A stretch of 64,000 nt of DNA from UBA685 sp002299005 (GCA_963966775.1 CAXAAH010000003.1:1-64000), one strand, 5' to 3'. Shown: positions 1 through 8,722, numbered from the stretch's first letter. The notes: generated by a model from the letters alone, not told the origin. Translations and numbers: made by a program.

Positions 1-1
1 A

Positions 2-331
2 TCTGAGAAGGTGGCGACCGGCTTTTATTGTGATGGCAAAGTGTCTTGTGTTGTTGGCACCCATACGCATATTCCAACAGCTGATCACCGTGTTTTGCCG
101 CAAGGCACGGCCTTTCAGACTGATGCTGGCATGTGCGGTGATTATATTTCGGTCATTGGGATGGACCCTGATATCGCGATTAGCCGCTTTACTGGACGCA
201 AATCAGGCCGTCTATCTGTTGCCACGGGCGAGCCAACGCTCTCAGGGCTCTTGGTTGAGACAGATGAGGCAACAGGTCTTGCGCTATCAGCTATGCCGTA
301 TCGTTCTGGCGGGGTTCTAGCGGCGACATAG
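2..331 (+). CDS. YmdB-family metallophosphoesterase, C-terminal part (truncated by window edge)
   Basis: Only the last 109 residues are present; the reading frame is open to the left edge. The stretch GTHTHIPTAD near the start is the conserved metal-binding histidine motif of the TIGR00282/YmdB metallophosphoesterases, which hydrolyse 2',3'-cyclic nucleotides in characterised members. The following DAGMCGDYISVIGMD and the closing part are also typical of that family. The stop lies 85 bp before yebC. Proximity of ymdB-like and yebC genes is common in alphaproteobacteria, from general knowledge. The family is clear, but the cellular role here is inferred from relatives. Confidence 0.88.
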   Translation, partial: SEKVATGFYCDGKVSCVVGTHTHIPTADHRVLPQGTAFQTDAGMCGDYISVIGMDPDIAISRFTGRKSGRLSVATGEPTLSGLLVETDEATGLALSAMPYRSGGVLAAT

Positions 332-416
332 CTGAAATTACTTGCCCCTTATTTGCGCTCTTTGCTATGAGTAGAGGAGCATTTTTCAACGCATTCATAA
401 AACTCGGATTAAAAAA

Positions 417-1160
417 ATGGCAGGCCATAGTAAATTCAAAAATATTCAACATCGCAAAGGCGCCCAAGATAAAAAGCGCGCTAAGGTGTTCTCGCGTCTT
501 GGTAAAGAGTTGGCTGTCGCTGTTAGAGGGGGGCCTGATCCTGAATCAAACCCGCGTTTGCGCACCGCGCTTGCCGCGTGCCGTGCGGCGAATATGCCAA
601 AAGATAATATTGAGCGCGTTATCAAAAAAGTCGAAGGTGGCGATGATGTGCAATATGAAGAGATTCGCTATGAGGGCTATGGCCCGGGCGGTACCGCGCT
701 GATTGTTGAGACAATGACAGATAACCGCAACCGTACAGCCTCTGAGGTGCGTGCGGCCTTTAGCAAATATAATGGCTCATTGGGCGAGACAGGCTCTGTT
801 AGCTTTATGTTTGATAAGGTTGGCGAGATCTTGTTCGAAGCAGATGTCACAGACGCAGATAGCATGTTCGAAGCGGCGCTTGAAGCAGGGGCTGAGAATG
901 TTGAATCTGATGGGGATGGTCACACAATCATTTGCGCGATTGAAGATTTCAACAGCGTGCGTGACGCGCTTGAGGCGTCTTTTGGCCCGCCATCGGAGGC
1001 CTCTATTACATGGAAGCCGCAAAATCTGGTTGAGGTCACAGTTGACCATGCTAAAGGGCTTTTGAAATTGATGGAAGTATTGGACGATAATGATGATGTG
1101 CAGGCATTATCATCGAATTTCGATATTTCAGACGAGGTGCTAGCCGCTCTTGAAAGCTAG
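417..1160 (+). CDS. yebC: YebC/PmpR family DNA-binding regulatory protein
   Basis: At 247 residues this matches the usual length of the family. The N-terminus MAGHSKFKNIQHRKGAQDKK is diagnostic of YebC/TACO1 proteins. These are three-domain proteins described as transcriptional regulators and, more recently, as factors that relieve ribosome stalling at proline stretches. The ATG at 417 follows an A-rich stretch with no strong Shine-Dalgarno. The gene sits 74 bp before ruvC, an arrangement found in many Proteobacteria, so it may be co-transcribed with the Holliday-junction genes. No domain appears to be missing. Confidence 0.95.
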   Translation: MAGHSKFKNIQHRKGAQDKKRAKVFSRLGKELAVAVRGGPDPESNPRLRTALAACRAANMPKDNIERVIKKVEGGDDVQYEEIRYEGYGPGGTALIVETMTDNRNRTASEVRAAFSKYNGSLGETGSVSFMFDKVGEILFEADVTDADSMFEAALEAGAENVESDGDGHTIICAIEDFNSVRDALEASFGPPSEASITWKPQNLVEVTVDHAKGLLKLMEVLDDNDDVQALSSNFDISDEVLAALES

Positions 1161-1234
1161 GCATCTTGCGCTTTGCTATGGCTTCTAGTGGGCTGTGGGG
1201 TAGAGCGCACTTAAGACAGTAAGAAAGGGCGCTT

Positions 1235-1849
1235 ATGCGAATGCTCGGCATTGATCCTGGCCTGACTTGTACGGGCTGGGGGATTATTGAAAAGCATGGC
1301 AATGCGCTCCTTCATCTTGGCCATGGCCAAATCAGGACAAATACCGATGAAGATGACCATCAAAGATTGCAGATGATCTTTGATGGGATCCTCGCTGTGT
1401 GCCAAGAATATGGGCCGATGGCGGCGTCGATTGAATCTGTGTTTGTGTCGAAAAATGCGAAATCAGCGCTAAAGCTTGGTATGGCAAGAGGGGCGGCGAT
1501 GGCGGCTTGCTCATCACATGGTCTGCCTTTGCGAGAGATTGCCCCGAGGCTGGCGAAAAAGGCGGTGACGGGTACCGGGACGGCTGATAAAAAGCAAATG
1601 CAGGCGATGGTCGCGCATCTTTTGGGGATTGTGCCAAAGGGCGCAGATGCGGCAGACGCGCTTGGGCTTGCGATTGCGGGTATTCATGACGCGGCAAATG
1701 GCTTGCTGGTTGATAATAATGGTCGCATGCCAGCCAGATCAGGGGTAGGTTTAGCAGGGGCGGCCTCACAGGGTAAATCAATTGGGGGGCGCGGCCTATC
1801 TGCGGCGATTGCCGCCGCGCTTGCCAAGGAACAAAAAAAAGGTCTGTAG
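1235..1849 (+). CDS. ruvC: Holliday junction resolvase RuvC
   Basis: RuvC is the dimeric endonuclease that cuts Holliday junctions moved by RuvAB. The N-terminus MRMLGIDPGLTCTGWG carries the first catalytic aspartate (D7). E67 (in SIESVF) and D138/D141 (in ADAADALG) complete the acidic active site. The protein is 204 residues, about 30 longer than E. coli RuvC. The excess is a Gly/Ala/Ser-rich C-terminal tail after residue 155 that is probably disordered. The gene opens the ruvC-ruvA-ruvB run, with 6 bp between ruvC and ruvA, which supports a single transcript. Confidence 0.96.
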   Translation: MRMLGIDPGLTCTGWGIIEKHGNALLHLGHGQIRTNTDEDDHQRLQMIFDGILAVCQEYGPMAASIESVFVSKNAKSALKLGMARGAAMAACSSHGLPLREIAPRLAKKAVTGTGTADKKQMQAMVAHLLGIVPKGADAADALGLAIAGIHDAANGLLVDNNGRMPARSGVGLAGAASQGKSIGGRGLSAAIAAALAKEQKKGL

Positions 1850-1855
1850 AGTGTT

Positions 1856-2524
1856 ATGATTGCCCATCTTTCTGGAACATTAGCGCAAAAAACAATGACC
1901 CATGCGGTGATTGATGTAGGCGGCGTTGGCTATCTGGTCACCGCGACCTCGCGCTCATTAGATGCGATAGGCGATGTTGGCGGCTCTGTTAAATTGCTGA
2001 CAGAGATGATTGTGCGCGAAGATTCCATGACCTTATTCGGCTTTAGTGCCGCGCATGAAAAAGACACATTCCTGCTTTTGCAGACCGTCCAAGGTGTCGG
2101 CGCAAAGGCGGCGATTGCTATTTTATCCGCGCTTTCGCCTGCTGAGGTGGAAGAAGCGATTATGGCAGGCGATAAGGCGATGATCACAAGGGCTGATGGC
2201 ATTGGCCCGAAAATCGCCACCAGAATTGTCAATGAATTGGCCGAAAAATTGGGCAAGCTACGTTCTTTATCTGTGGCGCCTGTTGGGGCCGGGGCAGGGA
2301 TAGGCGCAGGGGCAGGTGCAGGTGCGGCAAGTGGCGGCAATGATGAGGCTATGGCAGGTCAAGCGGCGATGAATGATGCGCTGTCTGCCTTGGTAAATCT
2401 CGGCTATGCCAGAGCAGAGGCATGGGCGGTTTTGCGTGATTTGGTGGCAAGCGATGCGGGCGCAAATAGCGCTTCGCTTATCGGTGCCGCGCTAAAAGAG
2501 CTTGGCAATAAGGAGCGTCGCTAG
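1856..2524 (+). CDS. ruvA: Holliday junction branch migration protein RuvA
   Basis: RuvA binds the four-way junction as a tetramer and loads RuvB. The N-terminal OB-fold (MIAHLSGTLAQK, then VIDVGGVGYLV) and the helix-hairpin-helix region (VQGVGAKAAI and GIGPKIATRIVNELAEKLG) are clear. Between domains II and III there is a pure Gly/Ala linker of about 20 residues (GAGAGIGAGAGAGAAS, about 143-160). Domain III (NDALSALVNLGY) contacts RuvB. The length of 222 residues is slightly above the usual 200 because of this linker. The stop codon directly abuts the ruvB ATG. Confidence 0.96.
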   Translation: MIAHLSGTLAQKTMTHAVIDVGGVGYLVTATSRSLDAIGDVGGSVKLLTEMIVREDSMTLFGFSAAHEKDTFLLLQTVQGVGAKAAIAILSALSPAEVEEAIMAGDKAMITRADGIGPKIATRIVNELAEKLGKLRSLSVAPVGAGAGIGAGAGAGAASGGNDEAMAGQAAMNDALSALVNLGYARAEAWAVLRDLVASDAGANSASLIGAALKELGNKERR

Positions 2525-3592
2525 ATGAGTGATGATAGCCGCTTATCCTCTGGGCACGAGATAGAGCCAGCAGAAGGTCATGATCATGCTTTGCGCCCGA
2601 AAAAGCTGGATGATTTTATTGGCCAAGGGATTGGCCGCCAGAATCTTGAGATGTTTATCAAAGCCGCTAGAGGGCGCACAGAGGCAATGGATCATACCCT
2701 GCTTCATGGCCCGCCCGGCTTGGGTAAAACGACGATGGCACAAATTGTCTCTGGCGAGCTTGGCGTCGGCTTTCGTGCAACCTCTGGGCCTGTGATCGCG
2801 CGTGCCGGTGATTTGGCCAGCTTGCTGACGAATTTGGCGCCCAATGATGTGCTGTTTATTGACGAGATTCATCGCCTTAATCCTGCGGTTGAAGAAGTGC
2901 TTTATCCAGCGATGGAAGATTTCCAGCTTGATTTGATGATTGGCGAAGGGCCGTCTGCGCGCTCAGTGCGCATTGATTTGCCGCCTTTCACGCTGGTCGG
3001 CGCGACCACAAGAGCGGGTCTTTTGACAACGCCTTTGCGTGATCGCTTTGGTATCCAGATGCGGATGCAATTCTATACGCCAGAAGAATTATCGGTGATT
3101 TTGCAAGCCCAAGCGGTGAAGCTGAATTTGGCGATGGCAGAAGATGGCGCGCTTGAAATTGCGCGGCGCGCAAGAGGCACACCGCGTATTGCCGGCCGGC
3201 TGTTGCGGCGCGTGCGTGATATTGCCTCTGTCGAAGGGGCAGGGATGATTACCGCCGCGGTCGCAGATAAGGCGTTGCTCCGCTTGGATGTGGATGCGAG
3301 CGGCCTTGATCAGATGGATAGGCGCTATCTCTCTGCGCTTGTCGATAATTATGGCGGGGGCCCTGTGGGGGTCGAGACGCTGGCGGCGGTTTTGGCAGAA
3401 CAACGTGATATGCTTGAAGAGGTGATAGAGCCCTATTTGATGCAGACAGGCCTGTTGATGCGCACCCCGCGAGGCAGGTGCTTATCGCGGATGGGCTGGG
3501 ATTATTTGGGCCTGACACCACCGCCAACGGCCTCTGTTCAGCTTGATTTGCTCTCGCATGATGATGGCGATCACGTTGATGAGGAAGCCTAG
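2525..3592 (+). CDS. ruvB: Holliday junction branch migration ATPase RuvB
   Basis: RuvB is the hexameric AAA+ motor that pumps DNA through the RuvA-junction complex. Walker A is GPPGLGKTT (residues 62-70) and Walker B is LFIDEIHRLNP (about 114-124). Sensor 1 is in GATTRAGLLT, the arginine finger region is PLRDRFG, and sensor 2 is in GTPRIAGRLLRRVRD. The C-terminal winged helix ends with a TGLLMRTPRGR segment. Length (355) is normal. It starts immediately after the ruvA stop and its own stop overlaps the ybgC GTG by one base. Confidence 0.97.
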   Translation: MSDDSRLSSGHEIEPAEGHDHALRPKKLDDFIGQGIGRQNLEMFIKAARGRTEAMDHTLLHGPPGLGKTTMAQIVSGELGVGFRATSGPVIARAGDLASLLTNLAPNDVLFIDEIHRLNPAVEEVLYPAMEDFQLDLMIGEGPSARSVRIDLPPFTLVGATTRAGLLTTPLRDRFGIQMRMQFYTPEELSVILQAQAVKLNLAMAEDGALEIARRARGTPRIAGRLLRRVRDIASVEGAGMITAAVADKALLRLDVDASGLDQMDRRYLSALVDNYGGGPVGVETLAAVLAEQRDMLEEVIEPYLMQTGLLMRTPRGRCLSRMGWDYLGLTPPPTASVQLDLLSHDDGDHVDEEA

Positions 3593-4092
3593 TGATGGCG
3601 CAGATGGCTGATTTATTTGGCGGGCTTGTCCCTGATAATGCGCGCGCGGTGCTTGATGGCTGGATGGATGGGGCGGTGCATCATTATCCGTTGCTGGTGC
3701 AGTTTGAAGACACTGATGCGGGCGGTATCGTCTATCATGCAAATTATCTGAGCTTTGCTGAGCGCGGCCGGTCTGGCTGGTTGCGGCTAATCGGTGTCTC
3801 GCAAGGTGATAATCTCTATGATAAGAAAAGGGGCTTTGTTGTGCGCCGTGCATCGCTTGAATATCTGCGCCCTGCGAAATTGGGTGATGAGGTGATTATC
3901 GAGACGCGCCTGAAAGACTTAGGCAAAGCGCGGCTGATTGCACAGCAGACAATTAAAGCTGCTATCGCTGATGAAAAAGATAAAAACGGTCATATTTTTG
4001 CCAATGTTGAGGTAGAGATTGTGATGGTAAATGAAAAAGGTCGCCCGGTAAGGTTTGATGCCGATCTGATCGCTGCGATGACAAATGAATAA
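3592..4092 (+). CDS. ybgC: YbgC-family acyl-CoA thioesterase (tol-pal associated)
   Basis: This is a hotdog-fold thioesterase. The signature FEDTDAGGIVYHANYLSF (about residues 38-55) contains the catalytic aspartate of the 4-hydroxybenzoyl-CoA thioesterase-like family. It is the first gene of the classic ybgC-tolQRAB-pal-cpoB cluster, where YbgC is thought to act on acyl-CoA or acyl-ACP in phospholipid metabolism. The GTG at 3592 overlaps the ruvB stop by one base. ATG codons follow at 3595 and 3604, so the exact start is uncertain. The N-terminus has about 30 residues before the hotdog fold, longer than E. coli YbgC (134 residues). Confidence 0.93.
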   Translation: MMAQMADLFGGLVPDNARAVLDGWMDGAVHHYPLLVQFEDTDAGGIVYHANYLSFAERGRSGWLRLIGVSQGDNLYDKKRGFVVRRASLEYLRPAKLGDEVIIETRLKDLGKARLIAQQTIKAAIADEKDKNGHIFANVEVEIVMVNEKGRPVRFDADLIAAMTNE

Positions 4093-4165
4093 GATAATAG
4101 CCTAACAGGTTGTTTTGGCGCGTTGCTAGAGAGCGCAAAAACATGAGTGAAATAGGGGATATAAG

Positions 4166-4891
4166 ATGGCTGAGATTGATTTGACAGTAACCCAAACAGC
4201 GCATGATTTAACCATTATGGGTCTGTTCTGGGCAGCCGATCCGTTGGTCAAATTTGTGATGTTACTATTGGTCGGTGCCTCGATTTGGTGCTGGGCTATC
4301 ATCTTTGAAAAAGTCATCGGATTGCGCCGCGAAGCACGCCGCACACAGCGCTTTGAAGATGAGTTTTGGTCTGGGGGATCGCTGGATAATCTCTATGATA
4401 CCACAGGCGCAAACCCTGATAATGCGCAAGCGCGTGTGTTTGTTGCCGCGATGCGTGAATGGCGCAGAGCCTCTGCTAAGGGCCTGACTGCGACAGGGCG
4501 CGCAGACTTAAAAGCCTCGCTTGTTGACCGTATTGACCGTTCGATGAATTTCACCATCACAAGAGAGATGGATAAGATGGAGACAGGCATGAATTTCCTT
4601 GCCTCTATCGGGTCTGTCTCGCCGTTTGTGGGGCTGTTTGGCACGGTTTGGGGGATTATGAATGCCTTCCAATCTATCGCTGAGTCAAAGAATACGTCCT
4701 TGGCGGTTGTTGCCCCTGGTATTGCGGAGGCGTTGTTTGCGACCGCGCTTGGTCTTGCGGCGGCGATTCCGGCGGTGGCGGCCTATAATAAATTTTCAGG
4801 CGATCTGCAAAGACGCGCCGCGCAATTAGAGACATTCTCATCAGAATTTTCAACCTTGCTCGCCCGTCAGCTAGATGAGGGAGGCCAGTAA
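4166..4891 (+). CDS. tolQ: Tol-Pal system protein TolQ
   Basis: TolQ is the inner-membrane proton-channel subunit, related to ExbB and MotA. Three membrane segments are visible: near residues 25-45 (FVMLLLVGASIWCWAIIF), near 148-170 (LASIGSVSPFVGLFGTVWGI) and near 185-205 (APGIAEALFATALGLAAAIP). The last two contain the conserved Gly/Thr/Pro residues of the channel. Length (241) is normal. The stop overlaps an in-frame upstream ATG of tolR, but the likely tolR start lies 1 nt after the tolQ stop. TolQ works with TolR and TolA to use the proton gradient for outer-membrane constriction. Confidence 0.96.
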   Translation: MAEIDLTVTQTAHDLTIMGLFWAADPLVKFVMLLLVGASIWCWAIIFEKVIGLRREARRTQRFEDEFWSGGSLDNLYDTTGANPDNAQARVFVAAMREWRRASAKGLTATGRADLKASLVDRIDRSMNFTITREMDKMETGMNFLASIGSVSPFVGLFGTVWGIMNAFQSIAESKNTSLAVVAPGIAEALFATALGLAAAIPAVAAYNKFSGDLQRRAAQLETFSSEFSTLLARQLDEGGQ

Positions 4892-4892
4892 A

Positions 4893-5330
4893 ATGGGGGC
4901 CTCGTTAAACCGCCCAACTGGCAGAGGCGGGCGTTCACGCCATCGCCCAATGGGTGAAATCAATGTCACGCCCTTTGTTGATGTGATGCTGGTGCTTTTG
5001 ATTGTCTTTATGGTAACTGCCCCGTTATTGACGGTTGGTATTCCGGTTGATTTGCCGAAGACAAAGGCAGGTCAAATCTCTGCCAATGCCGCGCCTTTGG
5101 TGGTCTCTATTCAGGCAGATGGCCAGATTTATTTGCAAGAAAATGTGATTGAGGCAGAGACGCTTATCCCGCGTCTATCAGCTGTCTCTGAGGCTAATCC
5201 TGATGTGCGTATTTTTGTGCGCGGTGACCGCTCTGTCTCTTATGGCGAGGTGGTTGAATTGATGGGACGCATTCAAAGCGCCGGGTTTGAACGTGTCGCC
5301 CTTGTGGCGCAATTGCCTGAAGAAGGATAG
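4893..5330 (+). CDS. tolR: Tol-Pal system protein TolR
   Basis: TolR is an ExbD-like protein with one N-terminal membrane helix and a periplasmic domain. The helix (FVDVMLVLLIVFMVTAPLL) carries the conserved aspartate that is protonated with TolQ. The start is taken at the ATG at 4893 because a GGGAGG sequence lies 7-12 nt before it. The upstream ATG at 4875 lies inside the tolQ end and has no such site. That gives 145 residues, the usual length. A polar, Arg/Gly-rich N-terminus precedes the helix. The gene is followed after 8 bp by tolA. Confidence 0.95.
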   Translation: MGASLNRPTGRGGRSRHRPMGEINVTPFVDVMLVLLIVFMVTAPLLTVGIPVDLPKTKAGQISANAAPLVVSIQADGQIYLQENVIEAETLIPRLSAVSEANPDVRIFVRGDRSVSYGEVVELMGRIQSAGFERVALVAQLPEEG

Positions 5331-5338
5331 GCGATTTT

Positions 5339-6349
5339 ATGAATCGTTTCGCGCTGATATCAGTTGGATTTCACGCTCTGGTTGTCACTGTGATGACAGT
5401 CAGCTGGCCGTCTTTTGACTCAAAAGAATTGAGCGAAGAACAGCTTGTGATCATTGATATGGTTGATATTGCCGAGGTGACAAACATCGCCGCCGCCTCT
5501 GAAGGGGCGCCGCAAGATGAGGTCGACCAAGATAAAGCGCGCCCGAAACCACCACCACCACCACCACCGCCGCCGCCGCCAGCACCTGTGCCAGAGCCAG
5601 TGGTTGAAGAGCCGCAGGCTGAACCAGAGCCGGCGCCAAAACCAGTGGATGCGACAGCTGAAATTCTGCCGACAAAAAAAGCGCCAGAGGTGGCAAAGCC
5701 AATCGCGCGCCCAAAACCGCGGCCAACACCGCCTAAGAAACCGAAACCAGCGCCAAAAGCTGAGCCGAAGCCTAAGCCTAAGCCTAAGCCGAAACCGAAA
5801 CCTAAGCCTGATTTGAGCCGGGTGAATGAGCTTGCCCAGCAATCACAGCAAGATAAAAAGCGCGAAGAGGCGGCCAATGGTGTTTTGCAAAATCTAGCGA
5901 AGATTCAAAAAACCAAAGAGGCAGAAAAAAAGCAGGCGCAAAAAGTTAAAAAACAAGACGCGCAACAAAAAGTTGCCACAAATGTGTCTAATGTTATCTC
6001 TGGGGTGCAACAAAAGACAGATGCCAAGCCAAGCATTGAGCCGATTGGTATCTCAGAGCTTGACCGTGTGCGCATGCATATTGCCAGTAAGTGGAATCCG
6101 CCACCTGCGGCGGCCGGGGCTGATAAGTTGAAGGTTGATATCTATGTGCGCCTTGAGCCTGATGGCTCTGTCACAGAGGCAAGCATTGTGGATACCAAAC
6201 GCTATGATGCGAATAAGACCTATCGTGCGGCGGCCAATGCGGCTTTGCGCGCGGTGCTAGATGCCTCGCCCTTGCCATTGCCGCGTGAAAAATACGACCA
6301 GTGGCGCGAATTTATATTTGGATTTGATCCACGCTTTATCTCTCGTTGA
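5339..6349 (+). CDS. tolA: TolA-like energy-transducing protein with poly-Pro and Lys-Pro repeats
   Basis: TolA spans the periplasm between TolQR and TolB/Pal. An N-terminal membrane helix (LISVGFHALVVTVMTV) is followed by a run of about 11 prolines (near residues 70-81) and a Pro/Ala/Glu linker. A Lys-Pro repeat follows near residues 143-157, then a Lys/Gln/Glu-rich helical region. The C-terminal TolA/TonB-type domain starts near SELDRVRMHIASKWNPP and ends with FIFGFDPRFISR. The stalk is Pro- and Lys-rich rather than the Ala-rich helix of E. coli TolA. Identity rests on position between tolR and tolB as well as domain order. Confidence 0.92.
   Translation: MNRFALISVGFHALVVTVMTVSWPSFDSKELSEEQLVIIDMVDIAEVTNIAAASEGAPQDEVDQDKARPKPPPPPPPPPPPAPVPEPVVEEPQAEPEPAPKPVDATAEILPTKKAPEVAKPIARPKPRPTPPKKPKPAPKAEPKPKPKPKPKPKPKPDLSRVNELAQQSQQDKKREEAANGVLQNLAKIQKTKEAEKKQAQKVKKQDAQQKVATNVSNVISGVQQKTDAKPSIEPIGISELDRVRMHIASKWNPPPAAAGADKLKVDIYVRLEPDGSVTEASIVDTKRYDANKTYRAAANAALRAVLDASPLPLPREKYDQWREFIFGFDPRFISR
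5549..5581 (+). repeat. CCA/CCG trinucleotide run in tolA
   Basis: Consecutive CCA codons switch to CCG codons and encode the polyproline run of TolA. Such a microsatellite could vary in length by replication slippage without shifting the frame. Confidence 0.85.
5768..5809 (+). repeat. Hexanucleotide repeat (AAGCCT-like, 7 units) in tolA
   Basis: Seven near-identical 6-bp units (AAGCCT, AAGCCG, AAACCG, AAACCT) encode Lys-Pro dipeptides in the periplasmic stalk. Changes in unit number would alter stalk length but keep the frame. Confidence 0.85.
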
Positions 6350-6432
6350 TGGGGCGTCATAGTGACAAAGTAAGAAAATGCCCTAATTATGAGGGGCATG
6401 ATAAGAACCGGTAGCAAAAAAGGAACGCAGTT

Positions 6433-7794
6433 GTGATAGGGCACAGAATGATACGACATAGTCTGATTATGATGATGGCTTGGATGGGGTTAGCTCTATC
6501 TATGTTGCTATCTGTATTCTTGCCGGCGCATGCGCAAACATTGCGCCTTGATATCACAAGCGGGCAAGTTGCCCCGATACCAATTGCGATTGCCGATTTT
6601 ACTGGGCCTGATGGTGTGCCAACAAATGTGGGTCGACAAATTGCCCAGATTATCTCTGATGATCTAATCAGCTCTGGCCAGTTTAAGTCTGTTGATAGCG
6701 CGGCCTTTATCACGCCGCCTGATTCGCCTGATATCCGCCCTGACTTCAATGATTGGGTGCCGCTTGGTGTACAAGGTTTGCTGGTCGGCTCTGCCTATAT
6801 TGATGATGGCGGTGCGTTGCAGATTGAATTTGTCCTATGGGATGTGGTGGCACAGCGCGATATTACCTCAGGCGAAGGGTCTACAGATGAAAATGGCCTG
6901 CGCCGCCTGTCGCACCAAATTGCTGATTTCGTTTATGAGGAATTCACCGGCGATAGCGCTTATTTCGACACGCAAATTGTCTATGTCTCTGAATCAGGCC
7001 CCGCTGACAGGCGCATTAAGCGCCTCGCCATTATGGATCAAGATGGTCATAATCATCGCTTTTTGACCTCTGGCAATGATTTGGTGCTAACGCCTCGTTT
7101 CTCGCCGCAAGCGCATGAAATTGCCTATGTGAATTATTTTAATGACGAGCCGAATGTCTATTTGCTTGATGTCGCCTTGGGGCGCACAGAACGTGTAGGC
7201 TCGTTCCCCGGCATGACATTTGCGCCGCGCTTTAGCCCTGATGGTGATGCGTTGATTATGTCTTTGGCAGAAGATGGCGCGACTGATATTTTTGCGCTCG
7301 ATCTTAAGACACAACAGCTCTCGCAATTAACGCGCTCACCGTCGATTGATACCTCACCATCCTACAGCCCTGATGGCAGTCAAATCGTCTTTAATTCAGA
7401 CCGTGGCGGCTCGCAACAGCTCTATGTGATGAGTGAAAATGGCAGAGGCGTGCAACGTATCAGCTATGGCGAGGGGCGGTATGCGACGCCTGTTTGGTCG
7501 CCGCGTGGTGATATTATTGCCTTTACCAAAATTGTCCGCGGGGAATTCTTTATCGGTGTCATGAATAAGGATGGCTCAGGGGAACGCTTGCTTGCACGCG
7601 GCTATTTGGTGGAGGGGCCGACATGGGCACCAAACGGGCGTGTGTTGATGTATTTCAAGCAAGAACCGCGTGAGGCAGATGGCTCAGGCGGTGAGGTGGC
7701 ATTGTACCGTGTTGATATTACTGGCTTTAATGAGAGCCGTATCATCACACCCGCTGATGCAAGTGACCCTGCTTGGTCACCCTTATTGCGTTAA
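6433..7794 (+). CDS. tolB: Tol-Pal system beta-propeller protein TolB
   Basis: TolB is the periplasmic partner of Pal, TolA and outer-membrane proteins. A signal peptide (hydrophobic LALSMLLSVFLPAHAQ, cleavage after AHA) is followed by the N-terminal TolB domain and a six-bladed propeller. The blades carry repeated motifs such as RFSPDGDALIMS, SYSPDGSQIVFNSDRGG and VWSPRGDIIAF. Length 453 is normal. The start is ambiguous: GTG at 6433 with AAGGAA upstream, or ATG at 6448 with AGGG upstream; both leave a functional signal peptide. No terminator-like hairpin was seen between tolB and pal. Confidence 0.96.
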   Translation: MIGHRMIRHSLIMMMAWMGLALSMLLSVFLPAHAQTLRLDITSGQVAPIPIAIADFTGPDGVPTNVGRQIAQIISDDLISSGQFKSVDSAAFITPPDSPDIRPDFNDWVPLGVQGLLVGSAYIDDGGALQIEFVLWDVVAQRDITSGEGSTDENGLRRLSHQIADFVYEEFTGDSAYFDTQIVYVSESGPADRRIKRLAIMDQDGHNHRFLTSGNDLVLTPRFSPQAHEIAYVNYFNDEPNVYLLDVALGRTERVGSFPGMTFAPRFSPDGDALIMSLAEDGATDIFALDLKTQQLSQLTRSPSIDTSPSYSPDGSQIVFNSDRGGSQQLYVMSENGRGVQRISYGEGRYATPVWSPRGDIIAFTKIVRGEFFIGVMNKDGSGERLLARGYLVEGPTWAPNGRVLMYFKQEPREADGSGGEVALYRVDITGFNESRIITPADASDPAWSPLLR

Positions 7795-7956
7795 TCTGGC
7801 CCAAAGAGGGAAGTCGTCAGATTCTTGGCTTTCCGAATACTAGAAAAGCTTGCGATGATGCCGGTTAAATGTTAATGACAATCAGTTTATCGATTTTTTC
7901 ATTAGGTGGTAAAAGCCTTGTGACGCAGGAAAAGCTACGATTTCGTAGGTTTATTG

Positions 7957-7962
7957 TATAAA
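7957..7962 (+). promoter_or_regulatory. Candidate -10 element of a pal promoter
   Basis: The 232-bp gap between tolB and pal is AT-rich and contains TATAAAAT preceded by TTG, resembling an extended -10. A short inverted repeat (CTACGA, TT, TCGTAG at 7935-7948) lies just upstream. No good -35 hexamer is visible, so the call is weak. A separate promoter would fit the need for abundant Pal. Confidence 0.3.
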
Positions 7963-8026
7963 ATTTGAATGGAAATGCACACTTGTTCAGGCCAATAAGG
8001 TTTGTTCATCTTCTTAGGAGCTTATA

Positions 8027-8581
8027 ATGATCAAACCATTATTTACGCTATTCGCCGCTACATTTTTGCTAGCTGCTTGTGAGACAGCCTCATCAATTAC
8101 TGAAGAAGCCGCTGGCTCTGCCGCTGGTTCAACAACTGAATCATCAACATCATCAACAGCTTCATCATCATCAGCTGCCTCTTCTACTGCTTCATCAGCC
8201 GCATCAAACGCTGATAATTCAGCATTGGAAGCTGCCCGCGCTGATATGATGTCAATCGGCGATACCGTTCTGTTCGGTTACGATTCATCACAGCTATCAG
8301 CTGACGCGATGGCAACATTGGATGCACAAGCGGCATTGTTGAACGCAAAGCCGTCATTCCGCGTGAAGGTCGAAGGACACGCTGATGAGCGCGGCACAAG
8401 AGAATATAACTTGGCACTAGGCGAGCGTCGTGCTTCTGCGACACGCGACTATTTGGTTGCTAAGGGCGTCGATGGCTCACGCATCCGCATCGTATCATAC
8501 GGTAAAGAGCGTCCAGCTGTTGTTGGTTCAAACGAAGACGCATGGGCGAAAAATCGTCGTTCTGTGACAGTTCTGAACTAA
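8027..8581 (+). CDS. pal: Peptidoglycan-associated lipoprotein Pal
   Basis: Pal is an outer-membrane lipoprotein whose OmpA-like domain binds peptidoglycan and TolB. The signal peptide ends in the lipobox LLAAC (Cys18). A Ser/Thr/Ala-rich spacer of roughly 40 residues follows, encoded largely by TCA codons. The OmpA C-like domain carries FGYDSSQLSADAMATLD and VEGHADERGTREYNLALG, which hold the diaminopimelate-binding residues. A good GGAG ribosome site precedes the ATG. The gene ends at a strong hairpin terminator. The long low-complexity spacer is its only unusual trait. Confidence 0.96.
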   Translation: MIKPLFTLFAATFLLAACETASSITEEAAGSAAGSTTESSTSSTASSSSAASSTASSAASNADNSALEAARADMMSIGDTVLFGYDSSQLSADAMATLDAQAALLNAKPSFRVKVEGHADERGTREYNLALGERRASATRDYLVAKGVDGSRIRIVSYGKERPAVVGSNEDAWAKNRRSVTVLN

Positions 8582-8606
8582 GTGCTCGTCATTTAAATTG
8601 ACTATC

Positions 8607-8639
8607 AAAAGGCCTTGCTTGATGCAGGGCCTTTTTTTT
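8607..8639 (+). terminator. Rho-independent terminator after pal
   Basis: A GC-rich stem (AAAAGGCC.TGC paired with GCA.GGCCTTTT, loop TTGAT) is followed by an eight-T run, 25 bp after the pal stop. It would end the tol-pal transcript before cpoB. Confidence 0.88.
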
Positions 8640-8722
8640 GCCCTATTATGGGTATAGATCTGGCTCTTTGCTTGTTATAATAAGGGCAAGTGATGCTTCT
8701 GTTGGTTTTTTAGGATGATGCA

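Noticed and set aside
5371..5877. Minus-strand Gly/Phe-rich frame of 168 codons
   Set aside because: It is the mirror image of the Pro/Lys repeats of tolA; low complexity keeps the antisense frame open.
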